Origin: a virus | Direction: 5' to 3' (one strand) | IMG/VR virus record: IMGVR_UViG_3300044984_000529 | Location: 1-23,277 of that record | Length of the DNA stretch: 23,277 nt | Part shown: positions 1 to 6,923 of the stretch, piece after piece | Layout of the letters: each line of letters starts with the position of its first letter | Position numbering within the stretch: the stretch's first letter is position 1 | The notes under the pieces: generated by a model | The model's database searches: none | Told to the model about the DNA's origin: nothing | Seen by the model: the letters and a program-made list of their open reading frames with translations, nothing else | Made by a program: the position numbers and the translations under genes

Positions 1-33
1 TTTACCTTTCGTGTTTACAAAAATAATCAATAG
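1..33 (+). CDS. possible C-terminal end of an upstream gene (partial)
   Basis: Frame 1 is open from the window edge and stops at TAG 31-33, giving a ten-residue tail ending VYKNNQ. The other two forward frames also stop within the first 50 bases. This frame is preferred only because it stops just before the next start at 40, as is usual in this tightly packed region. Nothing can be said about the product. Confidence 0.25.
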   Translation, partial: FTFRVYKNNQ

Positions 34-39
34 GTATTT

Positions 40-279
40 ATGGAGTTGAGCAAAATGCAATACGAGTTAATAGTTGATTCTATAAGTCGCTATCGTTTGA
101 CAATGGAGCATCGTTTCATGGTCTACACGGACGAGGACATACATAAAGCAAATGTATTAAGAAAGGATTTAGGGATAGCAGGAGAACCAGTTTGTATGTC
201 TTGCGATGGCTTAGCATACTCTGAGGCTTTATTTGGAGCGTTAAATAAATTAGTAATTAAATATGAGCAAATACATTAA
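40..279 (+). CDS. hypothetical protein, 79 aa
   Basis: A small soluble protein of unknown function that I do not recognise. It has no signal peptide or membrane segment. It carries two cysteines close together (VCMSC near residues 51-55), too few for a classic zinc finger. A second in-frame ATG at 55 gives a version five residues shorter; the upstream ATG is kept because the leader before it (aataggtattt) is AT-rich like other leaders here. The 3' end overlaps the next gene by 17 bases, consistent with one transcript and translational coupling. It sits upstream of the sugar- and methyl-transfer genes, which does not by itself suggest a role. Confidence 0.6.
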   Translation: MELSKMQYELIVDSISRYRLTMEHRFMVYTDEDIHKANVLRKDLGIAGEPVCMSCDGLAYSEALFGALNKLVIKYEQIH

Positions 280-1036
280 AGTAAATCATTCAGGGAATGC
301 AGGTGACCTCATCTATTCCCTATCAAGTCTTTACCAATATTGTCAAGACAATGACTGCAAAGTAGTTTACTACATTAAAATCGGTGTGCCAAGTGGATTT
401 ACGGATGAAACGCATCCCGTCGGTTCGGTAATGATGAATGATGCGATGTACAATTTTATTGCCCCATTGCTAAAGGCTCAACCATACATACATGATGTTA
501 TCAAATTAGCCAAAGGAGAGAACATGGTTGTAGATTATGACTTGGATTTATTTAGAAAAGAATACAAGAACTTGTCTGCAGGTAACATTCAAAACTGGAT
601 AGCAAACGCTTACCACGAATTTAGACCGAACTTAAGTAAGCAATGTCTTTTCATCCCTGAGAACATCGGCAACAATTATATCATAGTCAATAGGACTACC
701 CGTTACAATAACTTCTTTATTGATTATTCAGTCTTAGAGAAGTACGATAATGTTTACTTTGTAGGCACTGAGAAGGAGTTTAAACGCTTTTCAATCCACA
801 ATGATAAGATACAACACTTAAAAGTTTCAAACGCCTTAGAGTTAGCCGTAGCGATTAATGGTTGCAAGTTATTTATTGGAGGTCAGAGTTTAGCGTTTAG
901 CATTGCAGAACAATTAAAAGTTAAACGAGTTTTAGAACAATACGTCTACGCACCGAATGTAATTCCTCAAGGTGGCGAGTGGTTTACCTTTCACACCAAC
1001 GAACAATTTAAAAACATTTTAGATAAAATATTATGA
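263..1036 (+). CDS. glycosyltransferase-like protein (GT-B / GT9-like fold)
   Basis: Probable cytoplasmic nucleotide-sugar transferase or a degenerate relative. The N-terminus has a glycine-rich loop after the first strand (HSGNAGDLIYSL, about residues 9-20), as in ADP-heptose-type GT-B enzymes. The C-terminal half has a strand-loop-helix of the kind that binds the donor nucleotide (INGCKLFIGGQSL, about 198-210, then SIAEQL and a hydrophobic strand). The length of 257 aa is short for a full GT-B enzyme, which usually exceeds 300 aa. The stop overlaps the start of the following methyltransferase (ATGA), so the two are probably co-translated. Plausible roles are modification of a phage or host surface glycan; donor and acceptor cannot be read from the sequence. 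The fold assignment is inferred from motifs. Confidence 0.6.
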   Translation: MSKYIKVNHSGNAGDLIYSLSSLYQYCQDNDCKVVYYIKIGVPSGFTDETHPVGSVMMNDAMYNFIAPLLKAQPYIHDVIKLAKGENMVVDYDLDLFRKEYKNLSAGNIQNWIANAYHEFRPNLSKQCLFIPENIGNNYIIVNRTTRYNNFFIDYSVLEKYDNVYFVGTEKEFKRFSIHNDKIQHLKVSNALELAVAINGCKLFIGGQSLAFSIAEQLKVKRVLEQYVYAPNVIPQGGEWFTFHTNEQFKNILDKIL

Positions 1037-1680
1037 TTGAAGAATACGAAAAAATAGGGAACAGTTACAAGAGCAAAGTCTTTGGCAACCCTCAAGACAT
1101 TTACACTGATAACTATTGGTCGACACCGATAAGGTCATCCATTGACGAACAAGTGTCTAATGTTGTAGACAAGAATAGGCTTGTTATTGAAAACTTAACA
1201 CACATACATCCTAAAGTAAATTTAGAGATTGCGTGTTCTCCTGGTGTATTGTTAGGCGAAATGGAAAATGATTTTGTATGTTTAGGAATAGAAGTTGATG
1301 AAAAGTACAAACAACAAATTGAAAAGTATTCTAAGACTGCAAAGCTAATGTTTGGGTTTTTCCCAGAAATAACTAAAAACTTAGTACCAAATAAATTTAG
1401 CAACATAATCGCATTAGATGTATTTGAACACATAGAGGATAGTCAAGGCTTTTTAGAGGAGTGCAATCGTTTAATGGTAACGGGTGGACACTTAATAATT
1501 CAAAGTCCTATAATTTTGGAAGACGGCCAAATGGATGACAAGATGTTCAACGGCTTAGAACATATTTGGATATACGGCATCGAAGATTTAAAAGACCTAT
1601 TACTTAAAAACGGTTTTGAAGTTTTGAAAGTAGATAGGCACAAAGTTGGTCACGAACAAATTGTAGCTAAAAAACTATAA
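1033..1680 (+). CDS. class I SAM-dependent methyltransferase
   Basis: A Rossmann-fold methyltransferase of the Methyltransf_11/23 type by motif order. Motif I is a strand ending in an acidic residue and a short loop (NLEIACSPGVLLG, about residues 63-75); the usual GxGxG glycines are mostly replaced by Cys, Ser and Pro, which is atypical. The acidic end of the second strand is GIEVDE (about 85-90). The motif IV region reads IIALDVFEHIED (about 125-136), and the post-motif strand is GGHLIIQSPI (about 151-160). The 215-aa length fits the family. It starts inside the stop codon of the glycosyltransferase-like gene and is followed two bases later by a second methyltransferase, so the three look like one functional cassette. 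No target recognition domain of a DNA methylase is visible, so a small molecule or sugar substrate is more likely than DNA; this is inference. Confidence 0.75.
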   Translation: MIEEYEKIGNSYKSKVFGNPQDIYTDNYWSTPIRSSIDEQVSNVVDKNRLVIENLTHIHPKVNLEIACSPGVLLGEMENDFVCLGIEVDEKYKQQIEKYSKTAKLMFGFFPEITKNLVPNKFSNIIALDVFEHIEDSQGFLEECNRLMVTGGHLIIQSPIILEDGQMDDKMFNGLEHIWIYGIEDLKDLLLKNGFEVLKVDRHKVGHEQIVAKKL

Positions 1681-1682
1681 TC

Positions 1683-2246
1683 ATGGCTGAAACATCTAAA
1701 AGTAAACCACGCAGAGAAGCAAACGGATTCTTTGACAAATATGTTCAAGGCAAAGTAATTGACATCGGAGTTGGTCGAATAGACACACACGATGGAGCTG
1801 ATGCCTTAACGGATTGGTGCGACACTTGGGATAAAGATAACGGCAACGCAGAACTAATGGAGTCAGTCCCCGACAATACCTATGACTTAGTTTACAATTC
1901 TCACTTACTTGAACACCTTGACCGCCCTGAGTTAGCGATAATGAATTGGATGCGAATCACTAAGCCTAACGGGTATTTAATTATAGCAGTACCTCATAGA
2001 GATTTGTATGAACGTAAAATAAAGATGCCGAGCAAATGGAATAAAGACCACAAATTCTTTATCCTACCTGACACCGAAGACCTACCTGACACCCGAAGTT
2101 TAAAACACCTTATTGAAGTTGGTTGCAGGAATTTTAACTATAAAATAATCAGCATTGAAACCAATGACACCTCCGATAATAAGGGTGAACCCGAAGAACA
2201 CGGTAACGGTGAATATCAGATTGAGGCAATTATTCAGAAATTATAA
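1683..2246 (+). CDS. class I SAM-dependent methyltransferase (Methyltransf_11-like)
   Basis: The second of two adjacent methyltransferases. Motif I is VIDIGVGRID (about residues 25-34). The region following motif III reads YDLVYNSHLLEHLDRPE (about 67-83), the signature of enzymes that methylate small molecules, sugars or lipids. The next strand is GYLIIAVPHRDLYE (about 97-110), where PHRD resembles the PN or PH element of sugar and glycan O-methyltransferases. At 187 aa it is compact, without an added substrate domain. It shares little identity with the preceding methyltransferase beyond the common fold, so it is not a recent duplication. The context with a glycosyltransferase-like gene suggests a glycan-modifying set. 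A 21-base A/T-rich gap separates it from the next gene. Confidence 0.78.
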   Translation: MAETSKSKPRREANGFFDKYVQGKVIDIGVGRIDTHDGADALTDWCDTWDKDNGNAELMESVPDNTYDLVYNSHLLEHLDRPELAIMNWMRITKPNGYLIIAVPHRDLYERKIKMPSKWNKDHKFFILPDTEDLPDTRSLKHLIEVGCRNFNYKIISIETNDTSDNKGEPEEHGNGEYQIEAIIQKL

Positions 2247-2267
2247 ACAAAAAACAATATAATACTT

Positions 2268-3275
2268 ATGATGGGACGCAACAAAATGCAAGTGAACAAA
2301 TTAACTGAGGACGCAATCTTAAAGTTTCCTGAGTTATCAAAGTCTTCAATAGCGAGATACTTACACGCTACCTACCCTTTACACTTTAACAATATAGAGA
2401 ACGCCAGGTCAATGGTTCGAAAGCTAACGGGTGCGCAAGGTGAATCGAGAAGGCATTACAAACAAGTTGACCATGTGCCGAATGTTGAAACCCAATTCAA
2501 CTTACCAAAGTCAGAGGGCAAGTCAAGAGAGTTCTACCACTTAGACAAGAACATTACAAACGCTTTAATCTTGTCAGACATACACTTCCCTAACCACGAT
2601 GTCGAAGCTTTAAGGAATGCTTTAATCTACGGTAAGGAGAACAACATTGATTGTATAATCTTAAACGGGGATATCTTAGACAACGAACCATTCACAAATC
2701 ACGATGCACCGCCTCAGAAGTTAACCGCAGTAGCTGATTGGTTTCAGATGGCTGAGGACTTTTTAGATATGTTAATTAAAGAGTTTAACGTGCCGATACA
2801 TTGGACGGAAGGGAATCACGATAATTGGTATAAGAGATGGCTAATGAAAAAAGCACCAATCCTTTTTAATGATGCTTACTATACCATGTCATCAAGACTA
2901 AAGCTAAGAGAGAAAGGAATCAAGTTCCATGACCAAGACGTAATATTTATGGCAGGCAAACTCCCAATCACTCACGGACACTTATTAGTTAGGGGTGCAT
3001 TCTCTCCAGTGAATCCATCAAAGGGAATCTTCAACAAACTAAAAGGCTCAATGTTGATAGGCCATTGCCATCAAACCTCCGAACACTCTGAAAGTTTATT
3101 AGATGGTTCTTTGATAACAACTTATTCAACGGGTTGCCTTTGTACTTTAGCCCCAAGCTATGACCCTCACAATATGCGCCATAATTTAGGATTTGCAAGA
3201 GTAGAGATAAAAGAGAACGGACACTACCGAGTACACAATAAACGGATGGACTACTTTACTAAACAAATATACTAA
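2268..3275 (+). CDS. metallophosphoesterase with N-terminal HTH-like region
   Basis: A calcineurin-like phosphoesterase with all the metal-binding motifs in order: DIH (D104, H106), GD (135), GNHD (182-185), HGH (236-238) and GHCH (265-268). It is therefore probably an active dimetal hydrolase of nucleic acid, nucleotide or phosphoprotein; the substrate is unknown. Residues about 10-62 before the catalytic domain look like a small helix-turn-helix (LSKSSIARYL, then an Arg-rich stretch ending GESRRHY), which may bind nucleic acid. Such genes are common near the packaging genes of Bacteroidota phages. Two consecutive ATGs (2268 and 2271) exist; the first is used. The stop overlaps the next start (TAATG). 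It could act in DNA processing before packaging, but no experiment supports that here. Confidence 0.82.
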   Translation: MMGRNKMQVNKLTEDAILKFPELSKSSIARYLHATYPLHFNNIENARSMVRKLTGAQGESRRHYKQVDHVPNVETQFNLPKSEGKSREFYHLDKNITNALILSDIHFPNHDVEALRNALIYGKENNIDCIILNGDILDNEPFTNHDAPPQKLTAVADWFQMAEDFLDMLIKEFNVPIHWTEGNHDNWYKRWLMKKAPILFNDAYYTMSSRLKLREKGIKFHDQDVIFMAGKLPITHGHLLVRGAFSPVNPSKGIFNKLKGSMLIGHCHQTSEHSESLLDGSLITTYSTGCLCTLAPSYDPHNMRHNLGFARVEIKENGHYRVHNKRMDYFTKQIY

Positions 3276-3505
3276 TGTGGATAGAAGTATTTGAACTAAC
3301 CCAAAAGCAAGAAGAGGAAGACTTTTATAGTTTAACTGATTGCAATGTAGTAAAGAGATACTTTCTTACTATGGATAGCTTTGCCCCATACACTGACTAT
3401 GACGGATTGGAGTACACCTCATTCTACTCGGGAGGTATGGAGTGGATATCATGGCTTAGCTTACAAGAATTTATGGATATTTATATTAACCCAAAACAAG
3501 TATGA
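3275..3505 (+). CDS. hypothetical protein, 76 aa, aromatic and acidic
   Basis: A small protein that I do not recognise. It is unusually rich in aromatic and acidic residues, including several Tyr and Phe, three Trp and the cluster EYTSFYSGGMEWISW, and ends PKQV. No membrane helix or signal peptide is evident. It is coupled at both ends: TAATG with the phosphoesterase upstream and ATGA with the 48-residue gene downstream. That places it firmly in the operon leading to the terminase genes. Its position suggests a packaging or DNA-handling accessory, but nothing in the residues shows a function. Confidence 0.6.
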   Translation: MWIEVFELTQKQEEEDFYSLTDCNVVKRYFLTMDSFAPYTDYDGLEYTSFYSGGMEWISWLSLQEFMDIYINPKQV

Positions 3506-3648
3506 AACCAAAACAAAAAACCGACATTGACAAGTACAGTAAGCAAGGGGAGGCAACACCAAAGATTAAACGCCCTCAGTTTACGAGTAACTTCACAACC
3601 GACAATAGACTATTTTACCTTTACTTAGACATCATTAGACAAAAATAA
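3502..3648 (+). CDS. hypothetical microprotein, 48 aa
   Basis: A short ORF that exactly fills the gap between two genes. It begins at the ATGA overlap (3502-3505) with the previous stop and ends with TAA 3646-3648, one base before the terminase small subunit start. The product is basic and Lys-rich at the N-terminus (MKPKQKTDIDKY), with an aromatic C-terminus (LFYLYLDIIRQK). The perfect fit between neighbours is the main evidence that it is translated. Function unknown; a packaging accessory is only a guess from position. Confidence 0.55.
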   Translation: MKPKQKTDIDKYSKQGEATPKIKRPQFTSNFTTDNRLFYLYLDIIRQK

Positions 3649-3649
3649 T

Positions 3650-4075
3650 ATGGCAGGACATCCAAGAAACTTCGAAACACCTCAAGACCTATGGGCAGAG
3701 TTTTGTGCTTATGCAGAAGATACTAAGAACAAACCAAGATACAAGACTCAATTTGTAGGGAGAGAAGGAGACATGGTTAAAGAACCTTTAGAGAGACCTT
3801 TAACTATTGAAGGGTTTAAAAATTGGTGCTACGATAAAATAGGAGTAGTGGAACAATATTTAACTAATCAAGACGGTTTGTATAAAGAATACATTGGTAT
3901 CTCTACACGTATACGAGAGTCAATCAGACAAGACCAAATAGAAGGCGGTATGGTTGGACAGTATAACCATTCAATAACTGCAAGGCTAAATGGTTTAGTA
4001 GATAAGACCGATAATAAGAATGAAACATCAGGCGAGATAATAGTTAAGTATGCCGACGGAGTTAATCCTGCATAA
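3650..4075 (+). CDS. terS: terminase small subunit
   Basis: DNA-recognition subunit of the packaging motor, which binds phage DNA and hands it to the large subunit. The 141-aa protein matches the Bacteroidota phage small terminase type as I know it. The N-terminus is GHPRNFETPQDLWAEF (residues 3-18). The middle block has LERPLTIEGFKNW (about 47-59). The C-terminal signature runs RIRESIRQDQIEGGM followed by ITARLNGLVDK. It lies directly before the large terminase gene, whose start is 26 bases inside this gene in another frame, indicating translational coupling. The start follows the preceding stop by one base. The identification rests on family pattern recognition plus the neighbour. Confidence 0.85.
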   Translation: MAGHPRNFETPQDLWAEFCAYAEDTKNKPRYKTQFVGREGDMVKEPLERPLTIEGFKNWCYDKIGVVEQYLTNQDGLYKEYIGISTRIRESIRQDQIEGGMVGQYNHSITARLNGLVDKTDNKNETSGEIIVKYADGVNPA

Positions 4076-5210
4076 GCCACATCAGGCACAACAAGAGATT
4101 TTAAACTGCGATAAACGATTCATTGTTTTATTGTGTGGGAGGAGGTTTGGCAAGTCTTTAATAAGTAGCCAAATTTCAATCCTTAATATAATGGCTCAAA
4201 AAAGAGTAGCCTACATTACACCGACCTATCAATTAGCATCGGTGTTTTTCGATGAGATAGTAAAGTTAGGGGGTTCGATATTCAAAACAAACCGAACCGA
4301 ACTGACTATTAAATTCAACAATGGAGAGTTAAGGTTTTTCACTGGCGAGAACATAAACTCATTAAGAGGGCATAAGTTTCACATGGTTATAGTAGATGAG
4401 GCTTCATACGTCAAAGACTTAAAGGAAGCATGGGAGAGAGTTATAAGGGCAACACTAACGGATTATTCAGGCAAAGCTTTATTCGTTTCTACCCCGAGAG
4501 GGTTTGATTACTTCTTTTCACTTACTCAAAATGCAGGTGACGATTGGAAGACCTTTAAGTTTACCACATACGATAACCCATTCATCCCAGTGTCAGAGAT
4601 TGAAGAGGCAAAACAAATGCTACCTAACGCAGTCTTTGAGCAAGAATACATGGCCAACCCAATGCAGAACGCTGACAATCCATTTGGTTCTGACGCTATA
4701 AGAAACTGCATCCAACCATTAAGCATTAAACCTGCAAAGTTCTTTGGAATAGATTTAGCGAAGTCTTATGACTATACGGTTATAATTGGTTTAGATCAAG
4801 ACGGGAATGTCGCACACTTTGAACGCTTCCAAAAGTCATGGCAACACACAAAGGATACTTTATTACAACTAAGCAGAAACACAGTAGGGTATGCCGATAG
4901 TACGGGAGTGGGCGACCCGATTATTGAGGAGATAAGTTTAAGCATTCCAAACATTCAAGGTTTTAAATTTACCTCTCAAAGTAAGCAACAATTAATGGAG
5001 GGGATAGTGAGTGCAATTCATCAAGGGTTAATAGGCTATCCAAAGGGAACGATAACCGATGAGTTAGAAGTGTTTGAATACAAGTTCACTTCAACGGGCG
5101 TGAGATACTCAGCAAGGGACGGCTTCCATGATGACTGCGTTATGGCTCTTGCACTAGCATACAAATCATTTAAAGAAAACAAATCAATAGGCACATATCG
5201 AATACGATGA
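4050..5210 (+). CDS. terL: terminase large subunit (ATPase-nuclease)
   Basis: Motor that drives DNA into the prohead and cuts it. The N-terminal ATPase has Walker A CGRRFGKS (residues 29-36), Walker B MVIVDE (112-117) with E117 as the likely catalytic glutamate, and the coupling motif VSTPRG (146-151). The C-terminal RNase H-like nuclease has its acidic residues in GIDLAKSYDY (D235), YADSTGVGD (D283) and HDDCVMALA (D361, D362). At 386 aa it is slightly shorter than many large terminases (400-550 aa) but complete in both domains. The start lies within terS; no other ATG lies nearby that would keep the Walker A lead-in. The stop overlaps the next gene by four bases (ATGA). Confidence 0.95.
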   Translation: MPTELILHKPHQAQQEILNCDKRFIVLLCGRRFGKSLISSQISILNIMAQKRVAYITPTYQLASVFFDEIVKLGGSIFKTNRTELTIKFNNGELRFFTGENINSLRGHKFHMVIVDEASYVKDLKEAWERVIRATLTDYSGKALFVSTPRGFDYFFSLTQNAGDDWKTFKFTTYDNPFIPVSEIEEAKQMLPNAVFEQEYMANPMQNADNPFGSDAIRNCIQPLSIKPAKFFGIDLAKSYDYTVIIGLDQDGNVAHFERFQKSWQHTKDTLLQLSRNTVGYADSTGVGDPIIEEISLSIPNIQGFKFTSQSKQQLMEGIVSAIHQGLIGYPKGTITDELEVFEYKFTSTGVRYSARDGFHDDCVMALALAYKSFKENKSIGTYRIR

Positions 5211-5901
5211 ATATTAAAACATATCAAGAGTTATACAACGCCATTAAGTTAGGCGACAACAATGAAATTAGAACGGCATACAATGTCCTTTCGGTTTTAA
5301 CAGGCAAACCTATTTCAGAATACAAGAGAATGAAATGGACGGACTTCCTAAAGGAGCAAGAGAGTGTAACCATTCCCGACATTAGTTCATTCCCTGATGC
5401 GTGGGTAACGGAGTTTGAAGTTAAGGGAGAAAGGTTCTTTGTGAATCAATACTTAACCGATTGGAATACCGAACAGTTTATCTCTATGTCTTCATTGACA
5501 AAGGAGAAAGAAGCTATTGTAGACAACTTGCATTTAATCTTAGCGACTATGTGCTATAAAGAAAAGGATGAGGATGTTCAGATGACTGAGTTCAATAGAC
5601 GGGCGGAGTTATTCCAATCCCATTTAGATGTGGATGTCGCTTATCCTATCGGGTTTTTTTTTGCACTTCTTTTGGTGAAATTATCGGAGGGTATCCAGTC
5701 CTCTTCAACAAAGAAACGGAAGAAGAAGAACAAGAGTCGGATTGGTTCTCTTCTAAATGGAGTTGGTATGCGACGATTGACAAACTATTTGCGAAAGAAG
5801 ATAGGTCTAAATTCAACTACTACTTTAAAATGAACGCTTATGACTTCTTGAACCATTTATGTTATTTAAAAGACAAAGCTGATAATCAACCAAAGAAATA
5901 A
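5207..5901 (+). CDS. probable tail assembly chaperone, expressed by -1 frameshift (or frame-disrupted)
   Basis: The zero frame runs 5207-5833 (208 aa). From a run of nine T at 5654-5662 the zero frame becomes Lys/Ser-rich and unlike a normal protein. The -1 frame instead continues to TAA 5899-5901 with convincing protein: GEIIGGYPVLFN, a Glu stretch, WFSSKWSWYATIDKLF and a helix ending HLCYLKDKAD. Joining them gives 231 aa. The N-terminal part (including LTDWNTEQFISM, DNLHLILATM and FNRRAELFQSHL) and the W-x-WY C-terminus resemble proteins of Bacteroidota phages that I take to be tail assembly chaperones, which hold the tape measure before tail polymerisation. In-frame T TTT TTT is a canonical slippery heptamer, and -1 frameshifting is a known feature of such chaperones. 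A sequencing or real indel in the homopolymer is the alternative. The gene sits next to terL, not next to the tape measure gene. Confidence 0.7.
5656..5662 (+). promoter_or_regulatory. candidate -1 ribosomal slippery site T_TTT_TTT
   Basis: Nine consecutive T follow GGG. Read in the upstream frame, the last seven form T TTT TTT before GCA, the classic X XXY YYZ arrangement in which both tRNA(Phe) can slip back one base. Coding continues convincingly only in the -1 frame after this point. I saw no strong downstream stem-loop; a weak GAGG/CCTC pairing near 5687-5702 is not persuasive. Confidence 0.5.
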
Positions 5902-5979
5902 ATGTTTTTTAGTTTACATTTCTACACCCAAAGTAAACTAAGTATAGAATTAGATTACATTCAAAATGAAAATAAGTGA
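5902..5979 (+). CDS. possible 25-aa microprotein
   Basis: An ATG directly after TAA 5899-5901 opens a 25-codon frame (MFFSLHFYTQSK... ending YIQNENK) that stops at TGA 5977-5979, overlapping the start of the next gene at 5966. It would otherwise be a 64-base gap. The position between two coupled genes favours translation, but it may simply be a leader. There is no recognisable function. Confidence 0.25.
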   Translation: MFFSLHFYTQSKLSIELDYIQNENK

Positions 5980-6562
5980 TGAAATATTAGACAAGTGTGC
6001 CGATGTCCTACTTGAGTGGGGCAACGCCAATGCTGAGCAGATGCGAATCTTGTTAAGGCAAAGACTAAAGCAAAAACAAACTGAATCTAACTTAGCACAA
6101 AGTATCCAAGCGAAGAATCCGACCATCAAAGGTGGGGTTGTTTCAATGGCTATCGATCTAAATGATTATTGGATGTTTGTGGACTTGGGTGTAAAGGGTT
6201 TAGTCAATAAGTCGGCAGTCGGGATACCTACAAAGACATACACGAATAAAGACTATCCGAATGGGTTTAGTTTTAAAAACATGGGGACACCGCCTCAGAT
6301 GATTAGTAATTTACAAGACTATATCGCAAGGAAAGGTATTCAAGCCAGAGTAAGTAAAACTGAAACGGGTAGACAAGTAATTCAAACTTCTTTTCAAATG
6401 GCTCAAGCTATGGCCGATGCAATCAAGATGAAAGGTATAGACGGTACAAGGTTCTATTCAGATACCTTTAACGATGAATCATACAACGAACTAACTAACA
6501 AACTAAGTTTGATTATAGGTCAAGAGGTGGAGTTTAGATTAATCACCGAATTTAAAAGATAA
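5966..6562 (+). CDS. tail completion / neck protein, HK97 gp10-like
   Basis: Probable component of the head-tail joint. The 198-aa protein has the pattern of the gp10-like minor tail/neck family in Bacteroidota phages. It opens with an N-terminal helix (KISDEILDKCADVLLEW), then a Gln/Lys-rich helix (residues about 25-45), then the core DYWMFVDLGVKG (about 67-78). A block FSFKNMGTPPQM and an ARKGI helix follow, and then QAMADAIKMKGIDGTRFY before a helical C-terminus. This layout fits neck proteins that assemble on the connector ring. It is separated by about 12 kb from the portal and connector genes, which is unusual. It ends the first operon, since a new promoter begins at its stop codon. Assignment is by pattern only, so an unrelated minor tail protein is possible. 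Confidence 0.65.
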   Translation: MKISDEILDKCADVLLEWGNANAEQMRILLRQRLKQKQTESNLAQSIQAKNPTIKGGVVSMAIDLNDYWMFVDLGVKGLVNKSAVGIPTKTYTNKDYPNGFSFKNMGTPPQMISNLQDYIARKGIQARVSKTETGRQVIQTSFQMAQAMADAIKMKGIDGTRFYSDTFNDESYNELTNKLSLIIGQEVEFRLITEFKR

Positions 6563-6594
6563 TTTGTTTATGATACTTTAAACTTGTAATATTG
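6563..6594 (+). promoter_or_regulatory. Bacteroidota-type promoter (TTTG -N20- TAATATTG)
   Basis: TTTG at 6563-6566 is followed after 20 bases by TAATATTG at 6587-6594, which matches the known Bacteroidota housekeeping consensus (TTTG or TTG at -33, TAnnTTTG at -7) with one mismatch. The expected transcript start near 6600 leaves a leader of about 18 bases before ATG 6618. It begins in the last base pair of the preceding stop codon region and serves only the 71-residue gene and what lies beyond. Confidence 0.5.
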
Positions 6595-6617
6595 TAGAAT
6601 ATTTAAATAACAACATT

Positions 6618-6833
6618 ATGATATTACCTAAAAAAGTTGCACAAACTCCAAATGGAGAAATTATTAATTACAAAAACCGAAGCAGTTTAGATGAAGTCTG
6701 CGAATTATGTATTGCTGAAGATAATGACGAGTTCCCTAATTGTATTATGCTAGATTATCATATTGAGGATGATAGATTTTTAGATGACGATGATATTATA
6801 TTTATTATAAATAACTATGATAATTTGAAATAA
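6618..6833 (+). CDS. small acidic protein, 71 aa, moron-like
   Basis: I do not recognise this protein. It is strongly acidic: by count 17 Asp/Glu against 6 Lys/Arg, with the acidity concentrated in the second half (AEDNDE, IEDDRF, LDDDDI). It has two or three Cys and ends in an Ile/Asn-rich stretch. No signal peptide or membrane helix is visible. It is flanked by its own promoter (6563-6594) and a strong terminator (6884-6923). It lies between structural genes and is even richer in A/T than they are, the usual marks of a moron, a small gene added to a phage genome and often expressed in the lysogen or early. Size and charge would fit a nucleic-acid mimic such as an anti-defence protein, but that is inference with no motif behind it. 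Confidence 0.65.
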   Translation: MILPKKVAQTPNGEIINYKNRSSLDEVCELCIAEDNDEFPNCIMLDYHIEDDRFLDDDDIIFIINNYDNLK

Positions 6834-6839
6834 TTATTT

Positions 6840-6861
6840 TATCTTTGAAGTCTTATATTTG
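6840..6861 (+). promoter_or_regulatory. two tandem TAnnTTTG -7 elements
   Basis: TATCTTTG at 6840-6847 and TATATTTG at 6854-6861 both match TAnnTTTG exactly, in the noncoding gap just before the terminator hairpin. Neither has a well-spaced TTTG upstream: the TTTG at 6824-6827 is 12 and 26 bases away, against an expected 19-21 or so. They may therefore be chance matches in A/T-rich DNA. If active they would make a very short RNA ending at the terminator. Confidence 0.25.
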
Positions 6862-6883
6862 TTCATGTAAGATTCAAAAAGAG

Positions 6884-6923
6884 AATAGGTCAGTTTACTC
6901 GCAAGGTGCTGACCTATTTTTTT
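6884..6923 (+). terminator. rho-independent terminator after the moron
   Basis: A perfect 10-base-pair stem (AATAGGTCAG at 6884-6893 with CTGACCTATT at 6909-6918) encloses a 15-base loop. The T run extends through 6923. It closes the transcript of the 71-residue gene and separates it from the tail genes downstream. Confidence 0.85.

Noticed and set aside
1113-1433. 106-aa minus-strand frame
   Set aside because: It lies fully inside the first methyltransferase gene, has Ser/Cys-rich composition typical of antisense, and no leader.
5654-5833. Lys-rich zero-frame tail of the 208-aa ORF as a genuine basic domain
   Set aside because: The -1 frame of the same DNA has better protein character and reaches the next gene exactly; the Lys run is what an acidic Glu-rich frame gives when shifted. 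It is kept only as a possible minor product.
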